DNA from: Linnemannia hyalina
Taxonomy: Eukaryota > Mortierellomycota > Mortierellomycetes > Mortierellales > Mortierellaceae
Assembly: GCA_019671135.1 (NCBI GenBank)
Contig: JAHRHY010000024.1
Span: 124,001 to 188,000, forward strand
Direction of reading: 5' to 3'
DNA: 64,000 bases
Every line of letters begins with the position of its first letter. The stretch's first letter is position 1. Positions 31,591 to 43,935 of the stretch are shown here, piece after piece. Under the pieces are notes generated by a model, which saw nothing but the letters and a program-made list of their open reading frames with translations, was not told the DNA's origin and did not search any database. The position numbers and the translations under genes were made by a program.

Positions 31591-33753
31591 ATGGGACCGT
31601 GTAGAGAAAAAAATGTCAGAACAAAAAGGGGCGGGTGAGAGGCGTGAGAGAGTGAAAAGGAAAATGAGGTATTGATGAAAGTGGAGACGGTGTACAGGTG
31701 TGACTCCAAAGGCCCGGAGTACAGACAGACAACCTACGATGCGTGTACAATGAATATGAGCGTGCAGAGGGAATGATGGTAATGATGAATACCAGGAATG
31801 AGAGAGTCTCCGATAATGAGAAGGAGAGAGAGAGAAGGAGGGATGGGAAAGAGAACGAAGTATTAAATGGATGGGAACAAACAACAAAAGGGAAAAGATA
31901 AACAAAACAAGAAAAAGAAGAAACGAGAAAGGAAAGAAAGAAGAAAGAGAAAGGAGGGATGGGAGGGCAAGGGTGAAAAGATCAATCGAAGACACAGATT
32001 GTGATGTTCGTGGTGACGAGCGGGATTGCGAGAGATAAAGGGACCTTTTTAACAAGGACTGAAAAAAGAAGGGTTGCCAGAGTGGAAGCGCATCTCGGAT
32101 GGAATACAGCTCGCGAGCATGAAAATAAAGGACAAGGGTAAGGTCAAGAGAGACAAAGAACGCGATTCTAGAGCACTTTGATGACACATTCAGCCATCCT
32201 TTAGCCAACGGCCTATAATATCGATGCTCCCTGTCTCCCTCCCTCTCTATTACTCCTCTGTTCTGTCAGTCACTCCTCTCTGTTTGTTTGTATCTTCTGT
32301 TTGTTTTTAACCATCCCGTTCGATCTCACTAAACCAAAGTTGGCTCATTCGCAATGCGTGAATCCTTTTTCACAATACCGTTTTGTTATGTTGAAATACT
32401 GAGTGAGCGGGGAAGGTGATCAAGAGAGTTTATTTGAGAGTTCAAGATCGCATACGGAAGATAAGAGCAATGGACAGACACTTTTTCAAGGAGTGCAAGG
32501 CATGCTGTCGTTGTCTTGAATATCCAGACAGCGCTTTTTTTGTTCTTTTTCCTTTTCTCCTTTCTCGATGAATCTGTTGTTTTTGGCGACATTTTTCGGA
32601 TTGGAAAAGAGCGAGTGAGCCTGTTTATAGTTATCCATGCTTGATCGAAATGATATATCGGGTTTCCAGCTCTCTTAGACACAGCACAATGGATGAAAGG
32701 AGAATGACAAGAATACTAATTGAGAGTACTGTAAGTGTGAGCGGACTGGATGGGTAGATGTCTCCATTGGAATGCCCCTTCTAACCTTACTGGCGACGCT
32801 TTGTTTTCTACTTTTAGGGTAATAATATAATACCAGCTGAAGATGGTAGCCATTAGCAAGGACAACAACAACAACTAACAAGAATGCCTCCTTCGCCTCT
32901 CCTTGATCAAGATCCAACCTGTCTTCCTTCCTTCACCACAGTCGCAGCCCAGCCCGTCCCTTGTGCTTTTGGCTCCAGCGCGTTATTGGTAGTAGCAAGG
33001 AGGGAAAGGAACCGAAAAAAGACGAATTGTTTTCATTCAGATCCATGGTCGCGTGGGAGCTTCTTGCCTCCTATGGACTCTTTTTTTGGTGTGCTGAACA
33101 CATCTAAGATCACGAACACCTTTTCGTACTTTTTTTTTCTTCTTTTCCTTCTGCCCCACCATGCTCTCTCTCTCTCGTAAACACTCCCTGGGAGTTGGTA
33201 TGATATGGTGTGTATTGCATTATAGTTGCGGTAAAGGGCACAAATTATCTTCTTTGAACCCCCTTTCATTCGCCTTCACATGCATCTCCAATTCTTCGCA
33301 AGAAATGAGAAAAAAAATGGGTCGCAAAACAGCTTTCTCTCCTTGCGACTCCCTTGGGGATGTGCTATATGTCTCCGTGTTGGAGTGGATGGGATGGCAC
33401 TTCTTCTCCCTTTAGATAAACTCCCCAAAGACAAAATCCATTTGAGCCTTCCTTGTCGATATGTGAGAACTCGTTGCTCCGTGAAGGAACACAATCAAAA
33501 CAAAAGAAAGCGATGGCGTTGGGACCGATTGGCAGGCACCCTGGAATGAACGTGGCCTGTCCTTGATATTTTTTGTTTAAATAAATCGGATGACTCTCCT
33601 CACAATGTTCGCGAGAAAAACGACAAGCATTGAAGGGCCGTGGACCGACCATGCTGCATGTATCTTTCAAAGAGCTGGACAATCGAAAAAGAAAAGAGCG
33701 GGAAAGGATAAGGATGAGGCGAGCGCTTTATTAGCAGGACAATGCAGATTCCT
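31095..33753. other. Intergenic region with GT microsatellite
   Basis: No gene is supported. A (TG)n run is at 31553-31587. The 245-residue minus frame at 31471-32208 is an S/F/L-rich artefact of purine bias on the plus strand. Part of the segment will be the promoter of the RhoGAP-like gene and the 3' end of PAC1. Confidence 0.4.
31553..31587. repeat. (TG)n microsatellite
   Basis: About 17 TG units, uninterrupted. Confidence 0.9.
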
Positions 33754-36222
33754 TCAGCGGCACTGCCATAATTTTACAGTCTAGATTTATAGGATTTCAA
33801 ATGAAAATGGGGTAATGTCAGTATTATTTTTTTTGGCGACCCTATGCACGTTTCCCTCAACAGACAAACAGACAATGTGCGAGAATATACAATGCAGTGG
33901 AGCCGGTGGAGCCGTATCGCTATCAAGCTCAGTATTGTTCATTACCTGATCAACCGAGCCCGTCGCTACAACGGGACTTGTCGTGTTGAATGCAATGCAG
34001 GTCACAAAGTGCGAGTGTGCCTCCATCGTCTTCATACAACGTCCTGACTTCAAGTCCCAAATCTTCATTGTCTTGTCGTCCGAAGCACTCAGCAGGAACT
34101 TGCCCGATGGGTGGAACACCAGCCCTCTGACCCAGTTATCATGACCAATCTATTCAATATGCATAAAAACAGAAACATCGAGTGAGCGCCTTTGAAAACT
34201 GCAGATGGTCATAGCATGTCCAGTATCCCGTAGTGTTGTCAGTGGTGTCCATACCAGGGTGTGGATGCATTGTCCTGTAGAATCCCAGATCTTGATAGTC
34301 TTGTCTCTTGAACCTGTGGCAGCATACTGTCCAGGAAGAGGCTGCTCCTTGGAGCTCACTTTGGGCTAAAATAGACAAAAAGACGAGCGCAATGAAAAGA
34401 AAATAGATGCTCAGTCAATCATCTTGTGTTCACAATGTTCAACTCGAAGAAAGAAGGAGGCCACAGCAATTCTTACGTCGATTCCAATGAGCTCCTTGAT
34501 GAAAGGGTAAGCAGCCAAGGGTGCAAAGGCTGCGCATTCTACAACGTTGTCGTGTCCTCTGTACTCGCTCTTGCACTCTCCTGTCGAGACATCCCAAACA
34601 CGCGCCGTCTAATACGTTTGTAACACGATATTTGAATTTAGAAATGGTTAGACTGAACGTAGCCAATGCTCAAGGTGGAAGTGATCGCATGTTGGCAAGG
34701 AGAGCTAAGACCCTTGACAGTACCTGATCGCTAGAGCAGCTCACAAGGAGACGCCCATCCTGACTTGGCTGAATGAATCGAACCCACTCCAAGTGTCCCG
34801 CGATTGTCTTCACGCAGTACCTAATGTAGAAAAAAAAGATGTCATTCTTATCAGTGACCTGCGACGTTCGCTTCGACAATATCCCGAATGCTCGTCTGCG
34901 AAATCACTCTAGCCGAGTAGAGTCCTTACCCTGTGGAGAGCTCCCAGAGCATGATTGTTTTGTCGCGAGATGCTGAGGCAATCATGTCGCCAGAAGGAAG
35001 AAAGGCAACTGACGACACACTGTGGTCGTGTCCAAACAATGTCTTAATGCATTTGTAGTCCTGCTGAAGATCCCAAATTTTGATGCTCAGATCGTTTGAG
35101 CACGACACTATTGTCGAATGGCAAGATGAAGCAATTCATGCATGAGAAACCAAGTTTTGGCCGTACTTGATAAGCAAACACCATGGACGACATAGTAATA
35201 AAGACAACCAAAATAAGGAAATTTGCGGCTTACCCAAAAAGTTGCCCTTCGGGTCAAAGGCAAGATCCTGAACGGCCTTGGTGTGTCCCTTGAGTGTCCG
35301 CTCGTATTCGCCCGTCTCGTAATCATAGATCCGTATTGTGGTGTCTTCTGAAGCAGAAGCGAGAATGGTAAAAACAGGGTGGAATGCCACACGTGTGATC
35401 GGGTTGCGATGGCCTGTCAACGTCCAGCGCTCAGGTGGCCGAGGAATCCAGTCTCCTGAACTAGTGACTTTCCTGACGGGTGCGTTGCTGAGTTCCTCCT
35501 GCATAGCCGTCATTTTGCTTTCAAGGTCCATGATCTACAATGACGGAGTGAATGATAGCAACAGTGCTTGATTAGCAGCCTGATCTCGTTTTCTTTTTTA
35601 TTCCTCTCTCTCTGTCCCTCCCTTATTATGCTCTTTCACGCTCTTTCTCCTTTCAAATAAATACTTCAGCCTTGCCCTAGAGACTTCCTCTCCCCTTTGC
35701 ACTTTGCACTTTGAACTCTGCATTTTTGCACGTTGCAATGGTGTTCGCATTTCAGTCGCAGTCTCAGCCGCCGTAGGTAGCACATGGGCATACGCAGTTG
35801 TGAAATGACGCACGTAAAAAAGGTACAAACACGCGCACCACGCGCACGCCTTCCTCTCCCTCGCACAGCAATAAAAGTCGCATGATAATCATTACCTTCT
35901 TTTGCAAACGGATCACAGAGGTCCATTTTTTCTCCAGCAATCCTGAGGAATTCTGCTTCGGTCCTGGAGTAAAGGCTTGATTCCCAGACTCGTTCCTGAA
36001 TGTCTGGAACGACTCTGTGAATCCATTGGTGCTCAAGTAGTCCAAAATGGCCTTGTGCCTACAATCATAAAAACGACAACGAGTTGGAGTGTCAATTACG
36101 CCGAATAGACAAGAAACCCGCCTCGACAATACACGTGGCTCGTATGTGGTGATAAAGTAGTAAGATCCAGAAACCACTTACAGCTCATCACGCTGCCTCT
36201 CGCTTAGAACGCTCTTGGACAT
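33754..36222 (-). CDS. PAC1: Nuclear distribution protein PAC1 / LIS1 homologue
   Basis: Nine exons on the minus strand (36182-36222, 35896-36058, 35234-35534, 34930-35107, 34724-34820, 34477-34608, 34255-34365, 33946-34149, 33754-33780) join in phase to 417 residues, matching the family's about 410. LIS1 binds dynein and regulates it for nuclear migration and spindle positioning. A LisH dimerisation motif (about 7-39: [20 protein letters not shown]) is followed by a coiled coil ([20 protein letters not shown]) and seven WD40 repeats, including [39 protein letters not shown] and [20 protein letters not shown]. The last exon codes only TVKLWQCR and a stop; it closes the final propeller blade and was chosen by phase and family conservation. 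An AATAAA lies 22 nt past the stop (33727-33732, minus). All repeats look complete, and nothing is truncated. Identity is confident; fungi also call it nudF. Confidence 0.93.
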
Positions 36223-37700
36223 GGTATCTGGGTGGGTGAGAAAAGGGTAGTCGTGAGGGTAGGATGTTGTTGTTTTGAGCAGACGCCTTGGTGCTGATAC
36301 TAAGGCAGAGGTCCTGCTTTGTGGTCGTGTTGTTGTTGATGGCAGATGATACAATAGCACCTGTGTGTAGTTTGGTGTGATCCGGTTTTTTTTTTTTGAG
36401 GTTGCTTTTTGCTGCCTTGTTGGTAGTGCGTGGTATTCCTTGGTCCTGTTCTATTGACTCTACGGGGAAAAGTCGCCTTTTGATTTCTTTCGTCTTTCTT
36501 GTTGCCGGAACTAACGCGTTGGTCGGTGACGCCAATAAAAGGAGACTAACGAGATTGAACAAGGGGGACAAAGTAAAAAGAAGAGGACAATGGAGATTGG
36601 TTTAGTATACCGGCTGTTTTTCATTTGGTTTCACGATGGAATTGGACTGACACGGGGCGGAAGGAACAGCACGCGCCAATGGCTGGTATTTTGAATACAC
36701 AGACATTCACATACACGCGTGTGCAGGGGCGTGCGTGTCTGTGTCTGTGTATATTTTTTGTTATTGTTGTTGTTGTGGTGGTGGTTGGATGATGACGAAG
36801 AAAAGATGATGATCCAAGATTAGCTCGCTGACCCACTGACTGAACTGAACTGCACTGGACTGAAGTGCCTGACTAACAGACTGATTGACTGACTGGTCTA
36901 ATGAAAGGGGTTGTTGGGAGGACAGGGCTGTCTCGTTGCTGCTGTTGTTGTTGCTGCGTTCCAAGTGCCGAGTGTGTTGGAAGAGTAAGACGAAGAAGTG
37001 TCGTCCAGGCATGGATTTATCCGTATGTATGGAAGGAAGTAGAAGTGTTCCGTAAGCAGAGAGTTGACGAATACTGTTGCTCCCGCTGCTGCCTGTGAAG
37101 GAGAGTCGATACTCCCGTTCCTGTGTTGCTGCTCCCGTGCACAGCTGGTGTCTTTTGGTTCTTTTATCTTTTCTTTTTCTTTCCCAGCTGGAGTATGAGT
37201 AAGTCATTCCCATTCAAAGTTGAATCCAGTGAATGAAAGTCAGTATATGAAGCATTGGCGATGTTGTTTGTTCACGCACAGGTAAGGAGGACGGGGAGAG
37301 AGAGAGGGAGAGAGAGAGAGAAAGAGAGGAGAAAGAGAGAGAGTGACGACTGGCCGACGAGGAGCGAGGAGAGAGTGAGGGAAGGAAAAGGAAGAAAAAG
37401 AAAGAAGAGTGGAGTGAGAAGGAAGAAGAGAAGAAAGGGAAAGTGGAAAAGAAAGAGAGAGAAAGGAGGAGAGAGAGGAACAAAAAGTAAAAATGAAGAA
37501 GAGAGGGTGACCCGCGCTGAAAATCAATCAAATGCATCACAGACGGAAAAAATAAATTCTCGTCGAGTGTGGTCAGAGAACTGCAGATATGCACTTTGTC
37601 CATTCAAGCCCCATTGGACATGGACATGCCTTTGATGGCGGGATGGTAAGATATGTATTTGTATGAAAGTGCGAGATGAAGATGTCAAAAGGAGCACTCT

Positions 37701-37732
<32 letters not shown>

Positions 37733-39389
37733 GCGCTCTCCTCTCTCTTCGTTTTAATTATGTCTTCGTTGATCATGTTCATTCTCCTCAGGAACAACAC
37801 GAACAAGAAGCTCTTTTTTCATTTTGTTTTTGGTGGCAATGTCTCCTGTTATCACCCCAGCCATGACTGTGATTTGCCGTCGCCTCTCTCTGCCATGTTG
37901 AGCTATGTAGGTGCCTATCTGCTGCTTACTGCTGCTTAATGCTGCTCTCACTTCTCCTTAGTTGGATAAAAGAAAGAGAGAGAGAGGGTCTGTCGAGAGG
38001 ATAACGGATCTCTCCCATCCTCCCTTGTATGCCTTTTGTTCGCGGCTCTTGCAAATTAAAAAATAATATAGTGACGTCACACGGACTTTTTTGCAAGTTG
38101 GTCGACATGGTTATGTCTTGTGAACATCGTTTTCTTTTCATGTTTTCTTCAGCAAACTGAATCATACCCTTCCTCATTCATACCATCTTCTTGTAAGTTT
38201 TCATCCGCCTTCTTTAATCAGCACACACACACTCTATCTCATTCTCTCTCTCACACACACTCACACACACACTCAGCGTTGCAGCACCCTATCAGTAATT
38301 ATCATCACACACCCCTACTCACTCTTGACTCTCCTCAGGAACAGACTCTCAACAAAGGAATTACACTCGCCACCATATCAACCACCTAACACAACCACAA
38401 CAACCACCCCCCCGCGAAAACTATCCTCTTCCTGACAAGCACAAAGCAACAACACCTTGCTACTATCAAACCAGCTCGCTTGTCCTCACGTCCTAGGGGC
38501 TTTGTTCTTTTTCTTCTACTCTCAGTCGAATCTACTCTCGTTATTGTTCCTTTTTCTCGCCATCATCGTCTTTTATTCTTCTCTTGGAACGTTCTCCTTT
38601 GTTTCCGAACAAGTGCGTTTAAGTTGTGTGTGGTTGGCCTGGACCTCGCGTTGCTTACTGTGCTTTTGTGCACCGCCACGACCCACTCGTTTCTTTCCAC
38701 ACTCGCCCTTTTTTCTTTTCTTTTTTTCTTTTTTTCTTTTTGTTCTTCCATTCGACCGAACTCGTGTCACCTGTGGCGATGAGGGGTGTATAAAAAAGTT
38801 TCTTTTTCTTTTTTGTCCGCCTGGACAAACAGGGCAACAACAACAAAAAGAAAGGAACAGCGACAAGACAACAACGATAGAGTCGACAGACATACGCGGA
38901 AACATTTTTTTTCTTTTTTGACCCACTGTCATACGATGCGCTATCACCCTTCTTCATTATCCTCACCTGTGGTATTGCCATCGATCGATATACCACACAA
39001 ACGCCGTACACACCCAAGGCTACGCCTCCTCTTGCACTGCTTGTTAACAACAGCCCACAACACAAGTCAACACAAGACAACAACCCCACGAAAACCAAAA
39101 CACCAAAAAGAAGCGCTTTTTTATATTTATTTTGCGATGTGTTGCGAACGACAACAAGGACGGCGCCTGTGCCATTCATCATCCCTCTCTCTTTTTCCTT
39201 CTGTACCACAATTCAACCAAACGCATAAATACTGATCACTCGCCTCTTTCTCTCTTCCTTCCTTCTTTTCTTCATCACTCACACTCACTCACACTCACAC
39301 ATACTCCTCTCGTTCACTTGTTCATCATCTCGTCATCTCTCAACAGAACTCTCCCATCTCACCCTCTTTACTCTTAACCCTTATTCACC
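36223..39389. other. 3.2 kb divergent promoter region between PAC1 and RHO1
   Basis: No gene is supported. It contains GA-rich tracts (37295-37470), a CT microsatellite (37696-37732), CA/CT-rich sequence near 38221-38275 and long CT/T-rich stretches up to the RHO1 start, probably the RHO1 leader. Open frames here follow this base bias. Confidence 0.4.
37696..37732. repeat. (CT)n microsatellite
   Basis: Nearly perfect CT repeat with one interruption (CTTCT). Confidence 0.85.
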
Positions 39390-41122
39390 ATGACCGAAAT
39401 CCGCAGAAAGCTCGTTATCGTCGGTGACGGTGCCTGTGGCAAGACCTGCTTGCTCATCGTCTTCTCCAAGGGCACTTTCCCCGAGGTGAGTCCTTCGCTA
39501 CCACAGCACAGCATGCTCCAGGACATATCTACAACAGCTCCCATCGACTCGCTCAGGAGGAACAAAGGCCTCTTTCACAGGACTCTTTTTTTCAGTACAA
39601 GATGATTCACAAGACAGAGCAACAACACACCCCAACAGCTTCTGCATGGACTCTCCTCCTCGCTCACACCAGTGACGCTAATATGGATTCACACCCCTCC
39701 ATGGATGCCAGTTCTCATCAGGACTCTTTTCTCCAGCTCAAAGTGGAATATCGCTCAGGAGAGACAGGATACAAGGCTCACTCTCACTCCTTGATATCAT
39801 GCTTATGCCACAATTGTCTCCTGATAGTCAATCGGCGTGTTCGCCAGTAAAACAATACTCCTTCCTCCTAAAAGATACGCTCTTGCTATTTCCAATGTTT
39901 GACCAATCGAGTCTTCTCTGCTGTACCTCATAGATCTACGTCCCAACCGTCTTTGAGAACTATGTCACCGATGTTGAGGTTGATGGCAAGCACGTCGAGC
40001 TCGCCCTCTGGGATACCGCTGGTACGTAAGCGAGTGCCGAAAAACGAGCCATCACATGGTGTCAACACAGCATGGATAAGGAAATACAAACCGGACCGGC
40101 CCCTTTCTTATGCAGGACATTGCGTGTTTCAAACCAATTGACGCTGTATTTTTTCACGCATACTTTTTTACCACCAATGCTTGCATTAATAGGCCAGGAA
40201 GATTACGATCGTCTCCGCCCACTTTCGTACCCTGACTCCCATGTGATCCTTATCTGCTTTGCGATCGACTCGCCCGACTCGCTCGAGAACGTCCAGGAGA
40301 AGGTACGCTCTTGTCACTGTTTCCACACGTCATACTTCATGGACAATGCAGCTCTTATTTAATTTGGGCGCCGGAACATATATCGGCTACTGGTGGGCGT
40401 AGTATTCGTTACCTCCGCGGGACTCTTGATCTAGATGTGGAATTGAGACCTTTGGCATGGAAGAATAACGACAAGCGCTTTGTGGATAATGGTGCACTTG
40501 GTTATTTTGAACATTGGAAAAATATTTCGGCTAATGGTTGGCAAAGTATTCGATTCTGCCATGGAACTTGAGATGTGGTAGAAAGTCCTTTGGCTAAGAA
40601 GAATAATATCAAGCACATCATACTGACCACTCTCCATACTGAATCAATTGAAATCAATGTAGTGGTTCTCCGAGGTTCAGCATTTTTGCGGTGGGCTCCC
40701 CATCTTGTTGGTAGCCTGCAAGAAGGACTTGAGATACGACCAGCGAACCATTGAGGATCTCAGGAGAAACAACCAGGCACCCGTCAGCCCCGAACGCGTA
40801 AGTGCCCTTTCATCTTTTGGCTACTGCAACGAGCAGTCTGGCCATAATTTCGCAACACATTTCACAACACGGGGTAGCTGCAGCAAGCAGACAAGGCATG
40901 CTAAACTGCTTCAATGGCACTAATGCAACCATTTCTCTTTTTTAACGTCAACAACGATAGGGTGCTGAGATTGCCCGCCACATCAAGGCTCGCGATTACT
41001 TGGAGTGCTCGGCCAAGACTGGTGAGGGTGTCCGTGAGGTCTTTGAGAGTGCCACCCGTGCCTCTCTCTTGGCTAAGCCCAAGAGCGGTCGTAGCAAGAG
41101 CAAGAACTGCTTGGTCTTGTAA
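39390..41122 (+). CDS. RHO1: Rho1-type small GTPase
   Basis: Five exons (39390-39485, 39934-40021, 40193-40302, 40663-40797, 40961-41122) give 196 residues. Rho1 switches between GDP and GTP at the plasma membrane and in fungi controls cell-wall glucan synthesis, protein kinase C and polarised actin. Visible motifs: P-loop GDGACGKT (residues 12-19), switch [29 protein letters not shown] (switch II), the guanine-specificity segment ACKKDLRYD, the Rho insert helix ([19 protein letters not shown]), [10 protein letters not shown] and the C-terminal CAAX box CLVL after a basic KSGRSKSKN stretch, predicting geranylgeranylation. All catalytic residues expected for an active GTPase are present (Gly-14, Gln-63 region). 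Intron 3 is long (360 nt) and contains a diverged tandem repeat. The leader is CT-rich. Confidence 0.95.
40358..40620. repeat. Diverged tandem duplication inside RHO1 intron 3
   Basis: Two units of about 120-130 bp, about 40358-40487 and 40497-40620. Shared words include TCGGCTA, AGTATTCG, CTTTGGC and GAAGAATAA. Translated in the same frame the units share [10 protein letters not shown] / [10 protein letters not shown] and PLAWKNNDK / PLAKKNNIK, with a stop in the second. This suggests they derive from a coding repeat or transposed piece rather than from slippage. Confidence 0.6.
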
Positions 41123-41619
41123 ATCTACACACGTCCCTCTTCCACCACGTCTCCTCGTTCCTTTCCCATCCAATACAACACATCGCATATCTACCCGTGC
41201 CTTAAAAACAGGACCGCTCATTTTTTCGTGCATGTGCGTACCTAAGAGATGTGTCCGTTGTTTTTATCCCCAACCTGTTAATGTCCAATATGCTATTCCT
41301 TATTGTTTTCTCATCGAAACGACTCCTACCCATACACTGTTCATATATGCACCGAGTACTATACAGTTCTTCTCTTATGCCCCACTCTTTGTCCACGCGA
41401 CACCTTTTTTGATACAATTGATACAAATATACAATTATACATTGCGCTTTTTGATGAACGTGATGCACTGGTTGTGGGAAATGGGAGCAAGTTTCTAGAC
41501 TCTGGATGTTGACTGGTAGTTCAGACCTATCATCGACAACGAAAGAAGAGAGATAGTGGGAAGGAAATGTTAGATATGGAACAATGCCGTCTTCTAACTG
41601 TCACGACGTTACCCCAAAC
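41123..41619. other. Convergent 3' intergenic region between RHO1 and the TMEM184-like gene
   Basis: Just under 500 bp of AT-leaning sequence holding both 3' ends. No additional gene seen. Confidence 0.4.
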
Positions 41620-43935
41620 TCATTTATATCGGGTCATTTTACCATCCGTTTGGCTCAAGAGGCCTGTCATGACTTCCTGATCCTCCTGCTGCTGCTGCTC
41701 TTGAGCCTCACGACGCTCCTCAGCCTCCAATGTCGACTGATAAATCTCCTCCACCCTAGGATCGACTTGAATCGGGGCCGCAGGCTTCCGACTCTTAAAG
41801 AACCTCTGCACCTTCCGAATTCGGATCGTATGCGCACGCTTCAACTTGACGCTCAACATTCCATCCCTCACAGGTAACGTTTTACCCTGGAGGAGGAGAC
41901 AGAAATCTGTACAGGCCCAAATAATCTCGCGGATCATGTCGACGGGGTTGAAGCCGTCCTGGAGAGATTTGAAGACGGGTGTTTGGACACCTGGGATGAC
42001 GTAGGGACGGTAGGAGAAGGAGTAGACGTGGAGGATGGAGAAGACGACCATCTCTGTGCAAATCAAGAGGGAGGAGATTCCGAGTTCGACATTGATGATC
42101 GTCCAGTGGTCCTGAGGGATGATCCAGCCTGCGGAGCAAATTGAGTTATCGGAGATGGAGAGATAGGAATGTGAGAAAAGTGTCCTTCGTTGCCAATTTT
42201 TGAACATCTCAGGCGGAGACGGTTTAACCAAAGCTTTTGCAAAAGGGAGACACACTTACCAAGGGTACCGATGAGACTCAAAAGGCAGGTTTGCCAGTAG
42301 CAAAAGAAGACCACCATCTTCACACACATGAACTTCATCAACGGGTCTACATCAGTGTCATTTTTGAGTGAAGAAGACGTATTCTTGTTAGATAAGTAGA
42401 GCATGATCCTGCTTCAATTGACATCGTAAATGAGCGTGAGTGTTACCATGATCCTGGATCTCGTCCTTGATGGTTTGGTAGAAGAGGACCTATTTGATCA
42501 AAAATAGATATTCGAGATATGAGTATCTCGTTCGCACGTCCTCCATATAACAGCTCCATGGCCAACCAACGCGCAAGGGAATACAGACTTACCAGACAGT
42601 AAAGGGCAACGCTGACAGAGATGAAGTTGATAATGGTGATATAAACCATTCCAAAATGCCAATCATAAACCGTCTCACAATAAAGTCCATAATACTCCAG
42701 AACCAGGGCGGCCAAAGTACACAATGGCTTGATAGCAACATATTGCAGAATACCATGCTTCATGTAGTGCAAGAAGTTCTCATGCAAAGGGTTGAAATAG
42801 AAGCAGTTGAGTGGGGATAGCAGTCGCCGTCTGTCAGATCCTGTAATCTTTGACCGTTGAGACTCGTTGTCGTCGCCGAGGTAGGTGAGGAGAAGGATAA
42901 AGAAGGAGTAGATTACGAATGCTTCGTAACAGTCGCGGATTGTCTCAAAGTACAATGCGTTCTTGTAGAATCGGTACGACAGGCCTATTTGGCAACGGCA
43001 TGAAGGAATTGAAAGAGGAGTATTGATGGGTCATTGTTGTCGTGCTCTTTGTTTGGTTGAAAACAATGGTTGGTTTGCTTTGCTTACCTGAGCAGATGGC
43101 GTAAATGGGGATCATGGCGACGATTCGCATGATATGGCCTATGAAGCACGGATGTAGTTTGTTCCAAAAAGCAAGACAAGGATGTGAGTTAAAGCTGCAT
43201 GTAACCAGCAGCAAGTCGTCGGCAATTGAACGCAAAAGACATCGAGCGGGTCAACCTACGCTGTTCTGATGGCTGTTCATGGCAACAATAGGTGTAACGT
43301 AGAAAGCACAAAGAAAAACCCCTCCCCCGGAGGATTAGCGAATGAACAAACATGTTTTCTACTGGTTGAATATCTATTGCGAAGTCACATTTAAGGATTG
43401 TGTGGATAGTTAAAGCTTGAGAGTATAGGCGTACCTTGGTGTAGTTCTTGGCATGCCGATACATGAGCATGAAGGAGATGGCTGTCGACAGGGTGGCCAG
43501 GACAGCACAGACAGCCCATCCGATCAGGTGTCCTAAGAATGAGGAAGAGACAAAAAGGTCAATTAAAATCGCAAAAGACGCCAACGCGAGATGTAACGAA
43601 GATATAAATCGAAGCAAGACAGTTAAGAAACGATAAGAAAAAGGTATGAAGTGGATGAAATGGAAGTCTGTGTATGGTTAAAAGTGCGAAAGACAAGAGA
43701 CCGTTGGGGTACGATATCGCTCACACTCCGAATGAGAGGAATGGATCGATCCAAAAAAAAAAAAAAAAAAAAAAGAACAAAACCACACACACACGACCCT
43801 CTCTCACACACTTTTGCCTGTTCAGGCACTAAAAAAATAATAATTGGTCGTACTTTTGCCGTCGAGACCGCCAGTGGTGAAGAGCATCAGGGTCGGATCC
43901 GAGTCATCGTACTCTGGACAGACATGGGCCGACAT
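41620..43935 (-). CDS. TMEM184 / organic solute transporter alpha-like seven-TM membrane protein
   Basis: Eight exons on the minus strand (43854-43935, 43435-43532, 43260-43272, 43088-43138, 42593-42984, 42447-42489, 42260-42346, 41620-42128) join in phase to 424 residues. The family (OST-alpha/TMEM184, formerly DUF300) has seven membrane segments; animal OST-alpha moves bile acids and steroids, while fungal members are poorly characterised. Seen here: TM1 GWAVCAVLATLSTAISFMLM; PSEQRHIMRIVAMIPIYAIC; FVIYSFFILLLTYLGDDNES; the conserved PLCTLAALVLEYYGLY; TM segments VYITIINFISVSVALYCLVL, FFCYWQTCLLSLIGTL and ELGISSLLICTEMVVFSIL; then a charged coiled-coil tail (TLEAEERREAQEQQQQEDQE). The third exon is only 13 nt, supplying PSEQ and one base; the family motif supports it. 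No signal peptide; the first 27 residues are acidic. Substrate unknown. Confidence 0.85.

Noticed and set aside
31471..32208. 245-residue minus-strand frame
   Set aside because: Composition (S/F/L/H runs) comes from purine-rich plus-strand sequence and a TG microsatellite; no domain, no splice context.
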